Positions 1 through 5,976 of a DNA stretch of 5,976 bases are shown one piece after another. Within the stretch, counting starts at the first letter, position 1, and every line of letters starts with the position of its first letter. The notes under the pieces are model-generated. The model saw only the letters and a list, made by a program, of their open reading frames with translations. It searched no databases and was not told the origin of the DNA. A program made the translations under genes and the position numbers. This DNA comes from Actinomycetes bacterium. Lineage in GTDB: Bacteria; Actinomycetota; Actinomycetes; Streptosporangiales; Streptosporangiaceae. The stretch spans positions 1 through 5,976 of the forward strand of contig JAOPYP010000537.1 of assembly GCA_025964635.1 (NCBI GenBank), read 5' to 3'.

Positions 1-2397
1 GGCCGCCCGGGCCCGCCGGGCCTGCTCGCCGCGGGCGGCCAGGCCCACGGCGGCCACCCGGATCGCGGGCGGGCCGTAGCTGCCCTCGCAGTCCAGCTCG
101 GCCAGGGTGGCCGCCACCTCGGCCAGCGCGGTCGCGGTGTCCCCACGCCACAGCGCGTGCTCGGCCAGCAGGCCCCGGGCGATGTAGGCACCGAAGCTGT
201 CGCCCGGCCAGAATGGTTCCAGCCACGCCCGGCGTTCCGCGACCTTGGGGCTGCCCCGGGCCACGTCGAGGAACAGGGCCATGGCCGAGAGCCGGGCCTC
301 GGCCGCGGTCGTCACCCGGACGCCGAACCCGTCCGCCAGCTCCTGGGCGTGGTCCCAGCACCCGTCCGCGTAGTGCGCGAGGTAGTGCAGGTACTGCAGG
401 TCGAGGCCGTACGGGGCCAGGCCGAGCCCGGCCGCCTCCGCGTGACCCTGACCCTGGTGCGCGATCTCGGCCGACCCGGCCAGGTCACCGCTCTCCAGCT
501 GCGACCGGGCCACCTGGAAAGCGGCCCGGAGCTCGACGCCGAGCATCGAGAGCGTCTGGGCTTCCTTGTAGGCCTGGGTAAACCGGTCGAGGGCCTGGGC
601 TGGCTCGCCCTGGCGCTCGGCCAGCAGGCCCAGGGTCACCAGGGCATCGGCCTCGACCCAGGGGGCGTCCGCGGCCCGGGCAGCCGCCCGGGCCTGCTGC
701 GCCCGGCGTGCGGCGGCCGCCTCGTCCCCCGCGTACATCAGCGTCTGCGCGTGGGTGGCCAGGGCGCGGGCCCGTTCCGGGCGCGGCGGGTCCGCGGGGA
801 GCAGGTGCACCGCGGCCCGCGCGGCCGCCTCCGCGTCGGCCGTCGCGTCCAGCTCCAGAAGGTAGTAGGCGAGGCGCTCGTGCACCCGGCTGGCCAGCAC
901 CGGGTCGGTGTCCTCCCCGAGGAAACCGCGGATACGGCGCAGCTGCTGGACGGCCCGCGTGATCTCGCCGCTGGACGCGGCGCAGTTCGCGGAGCAGAAG
1001 GCCAGGTGGTCCCGGTCCTGGCCGGCCAGCTGCTCCGGCTCGCTGACCCGCTCCCACAGCGCGAGCGCGGCGTCGTAGTGCCGGTGCGCCTCGGCCGGGG
1101 CGGCCAGCCGCTCGGACTCCTGCCCGGCCCGGACCGACGCGGCGAAGGCGCCCGCGATGTCGTGGCTGGCCAGGCAGTGGTGAGCCAGCTCGGCGGCGGA
1201 ACCGGGCACCGTGGCCAGCCGGGCCGGATCGGCCAGCAGCTCGGCGAACCGGGCGTGCAGCCGGGTCCGCTCCCCCGGCAGCAGGTCGGTGTAGAGCGCC
1301 TCCCGGATCAGGGCGTGCCGGAACACGTAGCCGTCCGCGCCGCCCGGCACCAGCAGCTGCTGGGCCACGCAGTCCCGGATCGCGTCCTCGTACTCCGGCC
1401 CGGCCAGCCCGGACGCGGCCCGGACGATGTCGTCGTCGACCCGGCGCCCGCCGACCGCCGCGGCCCGCAGCACCTGCTGGGCCGCGGCAGGCAGCTGCTC
1501 CACCCGGGCCAGCAGCAGCGCGGCCAGCCCGCTGGGCAGCACGTCGCCGCCGAATCCGCCGCCGCCAGCAGGGCCTCCGGGCCCGCCAGCTGAGCCACCA
1601 CCGGGCCGGGCCGGCGCCACGGCGGCCAGCAGTTCCTCCGCGTAGTAGGGGTTGCCCTCAGCGCGGGCCACCATCCGGTGCAGGACCGCCGGGTCCAGCG
1701 GCACCTCCGCCAGCGCGGTCAGGTGATCGGCCATGTCCGCGTAGCCCAGCGGCCCCAGCTCGATCGAGGCCACGCTGGGCAGCCGCAGCAGCTCGGCGAC
1801 CACGGGCCGGAGCGGGTGACGCCGGTGCAGGTCGTCGGTGCGGTAGGTGGCCACCACGGCCACCCGCTCCCGGTGCAGCACCCGGCTGAGGAACGTGACC
1901 AGGTCGCGCGTGGACCGGTCGGCCCAGTGCAGGTCCTCCAGGATCAGCAGCACCGGATGCCCGCCGGCCAGCTCGGCGAGCAGCCCGAGCACCGCACCGA
2001 ACAGCTGCTGCTGGGCGAGCCCGGAGACCTCCCCGCCCAGCGGCGCCACGGCGTCGCGGTCCGGCAGCAGACGGCCGAGCACCGGCCGGGCGGCCAGTGC
2101 GGCCGCGAGCGGTTCCGTTGCGGCGCCTGGAGTAGTGGTGCCTTCCCGCAGCGCGTCGGCCAGCGGCAGGTAAGGAATGCTGTCGCCCAGTTCGGCGCAG
2201 CGCCCGGAGAGGACCAGGAAGCCGCGGTCCGCGGCCCGGGCGGCGAGCTCGGCGACCAGCCGCGTCTTCCCCACGCCCGCGTCGCCGCTGATCAGCGCGT
2301 GGGACGGACGGCCGGCGCTGGCGTCGTCAAGCAGGCCGAGCAGGCGAGTCAGTTCACCGTCCCTGCCGACCAGCCGTCCGCTCGACGCCCGCAGCAT
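1..2397 (-). CDS. AAA-ATPase/TPR transcriptional regulator, LuxR-family (LAL-type), C-terminus outside window
   Basis: The minus strand is open from ATG at 2397 to the window edge, giving 799 residues without a stop. Seen: an AAA_16-type ATPase domain at about 9-260, with VGRDGEL (10-16), Walker A GDAGVGKT (38-45), Walker B VLLILEDLHWAD (149-160) and TYRTDD (184-189), followed by NPYYAEELL. A helical linker region (about 285-400) follows, then an alanine-rich TPR-like solenoid to the end. Known: this architecture is typical of actinobacterial large ATP-binding LuxR regulators of about 900-1000 residues, which end in a LuxR helix-turn-helix. That domain would lie left of position 1 and is not seen, so DNA binding is inferred. 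Start choice: TGA lies in frame two codons upstream (2403-2401). GAGGA abuts the ATG with no spacer, so ordinary Shine-Dalgarno use is doubtful. The gene is divergent from the mannanase gene and could regulate it. Odd: residues 264-284 are a Gly/Pro run with atypical codons (see findings). It could instead be an ATPase lacking a HTH. Confidence 0.88.
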   Translation of the reverse strand, partial: MLRASSGRLVGRDGELTRLLGLLDDASAGRPSHALISGDAGVGKTRLVAELAARAADRGFLVLSGRCAELGDSIPYLPLADALREGTTTPGAATEPLAAALAARPVLGRLLPDRDAVAPLGGEVSGLAQQQLFGAVLGLLAELAGGHPVLLILEDLHWADRSTRDLVTFLSRVLHRERVAVVATYRTDDLHRRHPLRPVVAELLRLPSVASIELGPLGYADMADHLTALAEVPLDPAVLHRMVARAEGNPYYAEELLAAVAPARPGGGSAGGPGGPAGGGGFGGDVLPSGLAALLLARVEQLPAAAQQVLRAAAVGGRRVDDDIVRAASGLAGPEYEDAIRDCVAQQLLVPGGADGYVFRHALIREALYTDLLPGERTRLHARFAELLADPARLATVPGSAAELAHHCLASHDIAGAFAASVRAGQESERLAAPAEAHRHYDAALALWERVSEPEQLAGQDRDHLAFCSANCAASSGEITRAVQQLRRIRGFLGEDTDPVLASRVHERLAYYLLELDATADAEAAARAAVHLLPADPPRPERARALATHAQTLMYAGDEAAAARRAQQARAAARAADAPWVEADALVTLGLLAERQGEPAQALDRFTQAYKEAQTLSMLGVELRAAFQVARSQLESGDLAGSAEIAHQGQGHAEAAGLGLAPYGLDLQYLHYLAHYADGCWDHAQELADGFGVRVTTAAEARLSAMALFLDVARGSPKVAERRAWLEPFWPGDSFGAYIARGLLAEHALWRGDTATALAEVAATLAELDCEGSYGPPAIRVAAVGLAARGEQARRARAA

Positions 2398-2403
2398 TCC
2401 TCA

Positions 2404-2409
2404 AGTATC
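2404..2409 (-). promoter_or_regulatory. possible -10 box of the regulator gene (GATACT)
   Basis: On the minus strand GATACT is followed by six bases and then the ATG at 2397. That spacing would place the transcript start at or next to the start codon, as in leaderless mRNAs, which are common in actinobacteria. Only the conserved second A and last T fit the consensus, and no -35 box is recognisable. A small inverted repeat, CTCAG/CTGAG (2428-2441), lies near the expected -35 zone. Weak call. Confidence 0.25.
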
Positions 2410-2560
2410 CCAGCATCCGCCGGCTTCCTCAGCGGACTGAGCGGGACTTGCTGCCGTTTTATGGCTCTTTGCCCCCGGGCCGGGGACGGCGCGGCCCGCG
2501 GGAGGTCCGCGCGGCCGGGTCGCGGCGCCGCCCGCGCGAACCGGGAACGGCCGCGGGCCA

Positions 2561-2575
2561 GGTGACGCCGTCACC
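2561..2575. promoter_or_regulatory. perfect 15-bp inverted repeat, candidate operator
   Basis: GGTGACG-C-CGTCACC is a perfect inverted repeat with 7-bp arms and one central base. Its centre is about 58 bp upstream of the predicted transcript start of the mannanase gene. A related imperfect copy, GTGACGGCCGTTAT (2603-2616), begins 41 bp after the first GTGACG and overlaps the -10 box; 5 of its 7 arm pairs match. The two-site arrangement resembles an operator pair for a dimeric regulator. The cognate protein is unknown; the divergent regulator is one candidate. Confidence 0.4.
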
Positions 2576-2613
2576 CCATTTGCCCAGGTCCAGGACGGAT
2601 CAGTGACGGCCGT

Positions 2614-2619
2614 TATACT
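2614..2619 (+). promoter_or_regulatory. -10 box TATACT of the mannanase gene
   Basis: TATACT is one base from the TATAAT consensus and stands out in this GC-rich DNA. It predicts a transcript start near 2625-2627, leaving a leader of about 74 nt before ATG 2700. No TTGACA-like -35 hexamer is seen at 16-18 bp. That place (2588-2596) is occupied by a 9-bp palindrome, GTCCAGGAC, which could mean activator-dependent or otherwise regulated transcription. Confidence 0.5.
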
Positions 2620-2699
2620 CGCGCTTGGTGAATCGTTGAGTGTCCGCTGACCCGCCGCACGCCCAGCTCCGCGCGCAGACTGGATCAACCCAGGCCCCC

Positions 2700-3806
2700 A
2701 TGATTCTTTCCCGGTCCGTCCTCGCCCGTCTCCGCCGATCCTTCCTGGCCCGTCTTCTCCCGCTCATGCTCGCGGTGACCGCCGGGCTCGGTGTCGCCTG
2801 CGCCAGCGACACGCGGCCGCCGGCATCCGCCTTCATGGCCGAAGCGGCATCGGCCGCCGCGGGCTTGCAGCGCTGGTACGAGGGCACCACGTACCGCTCG
2901 GCCCAGTGGTGGCAGTCCGCGAACGCGCTCGAAACCACCATCGACTACATGCAGGCGACCGGGTCACGGGCCTACCTCAGCAACCTGGACCGCACCTACC
3001 GGGCGTATCACCAGGGCGACCGGTTCCTGGACAGCTACTACGACGACGACGGCTGGTGGGCCCTGGCCTGGATCAAGGCCTACGACCTGACGGGGGACCA
3101 GCGCTACCTGGGGCAGGCCCGGGCCATCTTCGAGGCCATGACCGACGGCTGGGACAGCACCTGCGGCGGCGGCATGTGGTGGAGCACCAGCCGGACGTAC
3201 AAGAACGCCATCGCCAACGAGCTGTTCCTGACCGTGGCCGCCGAACTGCACAACCGCACCCCCGGGGACACCAGGTACTCGGCCTGGGCCCGGCGCGAGT
3301 GGGCCTGGTTCTCCGGTTCCGGCATGCTCACCCACTCCGGCCTGGTCATCGACGGGCTGAACCAGTGCAGGCCGGTGCTGAACTCGCCCACCTGGACCTA
3401 CAACCAGGGCGTGCTCATCGGCGGGCTGATCGCGCTGAACGGGATCACCCGCGACCGGGGGCTGCTGGTCACCGCGCGGCGGGTCGCGGACGCGGTGATC
3501 CGCAGCCCGGCGCTGAGCCCGCGGGGCGTACTCCAGGAACCCTGTGAGCAGGCGTCGTCCTGCAACGCGGACCAGACCCTGTTCAAGGGGATCTTCATCC
3601 GGAACCTCAGCCAACTAGACAGCCGGGTGGACGGCGCCCCCTACCGGGCCTACCTGCGCCGGAACGCCAGTTCGGTGTGGGATCACGACCGGCGGGCCGA
3701 CGAGTTCGGGCTGAACTGGTCCGGCCCGTTCGACCACCCGGACACGGCGCGCCAGGCGGCCGCCCTGGACGCGCTCACCGCCGGGATCCGCGCCGACGGC
3801 GTCTGA
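2700..3806 (+). CDS. secreted glycoside hydrolase family 76 protein (predicted alpha-1,6-mannanase)
   Basis: The product is 368 residues. Known: GH76 enzymes are endo-acting, retaining alpha-1,6-mannanases cleaving mannan backbones, using an Asp-Asp pair. Seen: a signal peptide with Arg-rich start (residues 1-18), a hydrophobic core and an ACA/SD cleavage site after Ala35. Cys34 in LGVAC is a poor lipobox alternative. The catalytic motif YYDDDGWWALAW contains Asp115-117. Other family motifs follow in order: CGGGMWW (155-161), KNAIANELFL (168-177), TWTYNQGV (231-238), CNADQTLFKGIF (288-299) and NWSGPFDHPDTARQ near the end. Length and C-terminus fit a complete single-domain enzyme without carbohydrate-binding module. 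Four cysteines (155, 223, 282, 288) fall in the exported part. Start: the frame opens at GTG 2640, but ATG 2700 begins a normal signal peptide and has a weak AGG upstream. Likely substrate is fungal or yeast mannan, or actinobacterial mannan-type glycolipid cores (inference). Confidence 0.93.
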   Translation: MILSRSVLARLRRSFLARLLPLMLAVTAGLGVACASDTRPPASAFMAEAASAAAGLQRWYEGTTYRSAQWWQSANALETTIDYMQATGSRAYLSNLDRTYRAYHQGDRFLDSYYDDDGWWALAWIKAYDLTGDQRYLGQARAIFEAMTDGWDSTCGGGMWWSTSRTYKNAIANELFLTVAAELHNRTPGDTRYSAWARREWAWFSGSGMLTHSGLVIDGLNQCRPVLNSPTWTYNQGVLIGGLIALNGITRDRGLLVTARRVADAVIRSPALSPRGVLQEPCEQASSCNADQTLFKGIFIRNLSQLDSRVDGAPYRAYLRRNASSVWDHDRRADEFGLNWSGPFDHPDTARQAAALDALTAGIRADGV

Positions 3807-3814
3807 CCTGCGTG

Positions 3815-3844
3815 GCGGCCGGGAGAATCCTCATCGCGGCCGGG
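3815..3844. repeat. 9-bp direct repeat GCGGCCGGG, 21-bp period
   Basis: GCGGCCGGG occurs at 3815-3823 and again at 3836-3844, exactly 21 bp apart. It lies in the 64-bp gap between the mannanase stop and the valS start, just upstream of the valS -10 box. Two-turn spacing would put both copies on one face of the helix. In DNA this GC-rich such a repeat may be chance. No hairpin with a T run, and so no intrinsic terminator, is visible in this gap. Confidence 0.3.
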
Positions 3845-3857
3845 CGCCGGGATACGC

Positions 3858-3863
3858 TACCCT
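3858..3863 (+). promoter_or_regulatory. possible -10 box TACCCT for leaderless valS mRNA
   Basis: TACCCT fits the TAnnnT pattern and ends seven bases before ATG 3871, so the transcript would begin at or beside the start codon. The bases just before the ATG (CCTGGCCGGC) hold no purine-rich ribosome-binding site, which agrees with leaderless translation. An overlapping alternative, TACGCT (3853-3858), exists. No -35 hexamer is recognisable. Transcription reading through from the mannanase gene is also possible. Confidence 0.35.
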
Positions 3864-3870
3864 GGCCGGC

Positions 3871-5976
3871 ATGAGTACCGATTCCCGCCCCGCTGCCGCG
3901 CCGGCCTTCCCGGCCCGCGCGCAGGCCAGCCCGATGCCGCTCAAGCCGTCGCTTGAGGGCATCGAGGACAAGTGGTCGCGCCGGTGGGAAGAGGCGGGCG
4001 TAGTACAAGTTTGACGCCACCGCGCCGGGCAGCAGCCCCCCGCGCGGCAAACCCCAGCGGGACGCGGTCTTCTCCATCGACACTCCCCCGCTGACCGTCA
4101 GCGGGGCGCTGCACATCGGGCACGTCTGCTCGTTCACCCACACCGACACCATCGCGCGGTTCCAGCGCATGCGCGGCAAGGCGGTGTTCTACCCGGTCGG
4201 CTGGGACGACAACGGCCTGCCCACCGAGCGCCGGGTGCAGAACTACTTCCACGTGCGCTGCGACCCTGCGCTCCGCTACGACCCGTCGTTCGTGCCGCCG
4301 GACCGCCCGGCCGACGAGCCGGTGCGCATCTCCCGGCGCAACTTCGTGGCCCTCTGCGAGCGGCTGACCAGCCTGGACGAGCAGGCGTTCGAGCAGGTCT
4401 GGCGGCGGCTGGGGCTGTCGGTGGACTGGTCCACCCAGTACCAGACGATCGGCGAGAACGCCCGGGCCCTCTCGCAGCGCGCGTTCCTGCGCAACCTCGC
4501 CCGCGGCCAGGCGTACCTGGCCGAGGGACCCACGCTGTGGGACGTGAGCTTCCAGACCGCGGTGGCCCAGGCCGAACTGGAGGACCGGGAGGTGGCCGGC
4601 CGCTACGTCCGGCTCGGCTTCCGCCGGCCGGACGGCGGCACCGTGAGCGTGGCCACCACCCGGCCCGAGTTGCTGCCCGCCTGCGTGGCGCTGGTCGCGC
4701 ACCCGGACGACGAGCGGTACGCGGCGCTGGCCGGCACCACGGTGACCACCCCGCTGTTCGGCGTGGAGGTGCCGGTGCGGACGCACCCGCTGGCCGACCC
4801 GGGCAAGGGCACCGGCATCGCGATGGTGTGCACGTTCGGCGACACCGCCGACGTGACCTGGTGGCGTGACCTCGACCTGGACACCCGGCCGCTGCTCGGG
4901 CCGGACGGCCGCCTGCTGGCGTCCCCGCCGGCGGGCATCACCAGCCGGCCGGGCCGCTCGGCCTACCAGCAGCTCGCCGGGGCCACCCTGGCCGAGGCGC
5001 AGACCCGGGTCACCGCCCTGGCCCGCACGGCCGGTGACCTGCTCGGCGAGCCGGAGCCGGTGGTGCACCCGGTGAAGTTCTACGAGAAGGGCGACACGCC
5101 GCTGGAGATCATCACCACCCGGCAGTGGTACGTGCGCAGCGGCGGCCGCGACCCGGAACTGCGGGACGCGCTGCTGGCCCGGGGCCGGGAGATCACCTGG
5201 CATCCCGCGCACATGCGGGCCCGCTACGAGAACTGGGTGAACGGCCTGGCCGGCGACTGGCCGGTCAGCCGGCAGCGGTTCTCGGGTGTGCCCATCCCGG
5301 TCTGGTACCCGCTCGACGGCGACGGGGTGCCGCGCTACGGCACGCCGCTGACGCCGGACGAGGCCCGGCTGCCCGTGGACCCGGCCGCCGAGCCGCCGCC
5401 CGGGTACGCCGAGGAGCAGCGCGGGCGGCCCGGCGGGTTCGCGGCCGACCCGGATGTGCTGGACACCTGGGCCACGTCGTCGCTCACCCCGCAGATCGCG
5501 GCGCGCGCGGCCAGCGGCCCGGACCTGGACCGGATCTTCCCGATGGACATGCGGCCGCAGGCCCACGAGATCATCCGGACCTGGCTGTTCTATACGGTGC
5601 TCCGCGCGCACCAGGAGTACGGCGTGGCGCCGTGGCGGCACGCGGCGTTCTCCGGCTGGATCCTGGACCCGGACCGCAAGAAGATGTCGAAGTCCCGGGG
5701 CAACGCGCTGACCCCGATGGATTCGCTGCGCAAGCACGGCTCCGACGCGATGCGGTACTGGGCGGCCAGCGGCAGGCTCGGCACCGACATGGTCTTCGAC
5801 CCGGCCCAGCTCCGGGTGGGCCGCCGGCTGGCCATCAAGCTCCTCAACGCAGCCCGGTTCGTGTTGTCGCTCGCGCCGGGCGACGGCGAGGGGCACGGCG
5901 CCGCAACGTGGCCCGGCGCTGGCCGGGGACCGGCTGACGCGCTGGTCGGCCAGGAGGGCCAGCCCAGCGAGCCGCT
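3871..5976 (+). pseudogene. valS: valine--tRNA ligase, frameshifted near the 5' end and cut by the window's right edge
   Basis: A class I aminoacyl-tRNA synthetase joining valine to tRNA-Val in the cytoplasm. The frame from ATG 3871 gives 43 normal N-terminal residues (ending SLEGIEDKWSRRWEEAG) and then hits TGA at 4012. The body continues one base later, from TAC 4004 (YKFDATAP) to the window end without a stop. Numbered as if repaired: HIGH at 81-84, GWDDNGLPTERRVQN (110-124), CP1 editing-domain motifs ATTRPELLPACVALV (from 261) and KGTGIAMVCTFGD (312-324), DVLDTWATSSLTPQI (from 528), KMSKS (604-608), then the start of the anticodon-binding region. About 700 residues are visible; family members of this type have roughly 830-870. 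The family call is secure. Whether the gene is dead is not: the extra base could be a sequencing error. A restart at the first in-frame ATG (4169) would lose HIGH. Odd: Ser471 in QRFSGVP, where Phe is usual. Confidence 0.9.

Larger units (their letters stand above)
2398..2699. other. divergent intergenic control region
   Basis: About 300 bp lie between the divergent regulator and mannanase starts, with no convincing gene. The left part (about 2461-2560) is extremely GC-rich, with CCGCGCGG-type stretches that can fold but show no terminator-like T run. The right part (2561-2639) is less GC-rich and contains a perfect palindrome, a related half-palindrome and a good -10 box, listed separately. 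Both genes probably take their control signals from here. Open frames crossing it on either strand lack family-like sequence. Confidence 0.6.

Noticed and set aside
157..1593. Plus-strand open frame of 478 codons (and another at 1678-2565)
   Set aside because: These are mirror frames of the minus-strand regulator with low-complexity Arg/Gly/Pro/Gln composition and no recognisable domain.
2428..2441. CTCAG-CGGA-CTGAG inverted repeat upstream of the regulator
   Set aside because: The arms are only 5 bp and could easily arise by chance. It is noted as a weak operator candidate only.
2507..2538. GC-rich hairpin (CGCGCGG ... CCGCGCG) as a terminator
   Set aside because: It has no T run and lies between divergent promoters, where a terminator is not expected. 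Such pairings are common at this GC content.
2640..2699. GTG 2640 as the mannanase start
   Set aside because: It would put 20 non-hydrophobic residues before a well-formed signal peptide and has no ribosome-binding site. ATG 2700 is the better start, though the upstream choice is not excluded.
2964..3614. Minus-strand and alternate-frame open frames over the mannanase gene
   Set aside because: They overlap all the conserved GH76 motifs on the sense strand and show no domain of their own.
3941..5896. Minus-strand open frame of 651 codons antisense to valS
   Set aside because: It is rich in Arg, Gly, Pro, Val and His with no family motif. It lies opposite codons ending in G/C, which removes stops in the antisense frame. 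The sense strand carries unmistakable ValRS motifs.
1..5976. tRNA or rRNA genes, CRISPR arrays, insertion sequences, prophage or attachment sites
   Set aside because: None was seen. There is no cloverleaf-like sequence, no regularly spaced repeat and no transposase or integrase motif on either strand.

Overview
The window is very GC-rich DNA whose codons almost always end in G or C, which points to an actinomycete. Gene content and protein sequences look like Micromonosporaceae/Streptomyces-type bacteria, but the family is an inference. It holds three genes. (1) The 5' 799 codons of a large ATPase-type regulator on the minus strand, running off the left edge (1-2397). (2) A complete secreted glycoside hydrolase family 76 protein, a predicted alpha-1,6-mannanase, on the plus strand (2700-3806). 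(3) A valine--tRNA ligase gene on the plus strand (3871 to the right edge) that is broken by a one-base frameshift near its 5' end.

Layout: the regulator and the mannanase are divergent and share a control region of about 300 bp (2398-2699). This region holds a good -10 box for the mannanase, a perfect 15-bp palindrome and a second related half-palindrome overlapping the -10 box. Only 64 bp separate the mannanase stop from the valS start. That gap has no terminator, but has a -10-like box placed for leaderless initiation of valS.

Functionally, the regulator/mannanase pair could be a substrate-responsive unit: large AAA/TPR regulators (LAL or MalT-like) often sit beside the carbohydrate genes they control. 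Here that is inference from position only, because the expected C-terminal DNA-binding domain is outside the window. The valS product belongs to the form with GWDDNGLPTERR and DTWATSSLTPQ signatures, distinct from the common bacterial form (GTDHAG, DTWFSSAL). It has no evident link to the other two genes.

The two most notable points both concern reading frame. valS carries an apparent single extra base at about 4000-4003, which separates its first 43 codons from the HIGH-containing body. In the regulator, a stretch of about 18 codons (1550-1604) shows the genome's codon signature in a different frame from the open one. This suggests a pair of compensating indels, either real or sequencing error. 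I see no mobile element, RNA gene, CRISPR array or clearly new system here.
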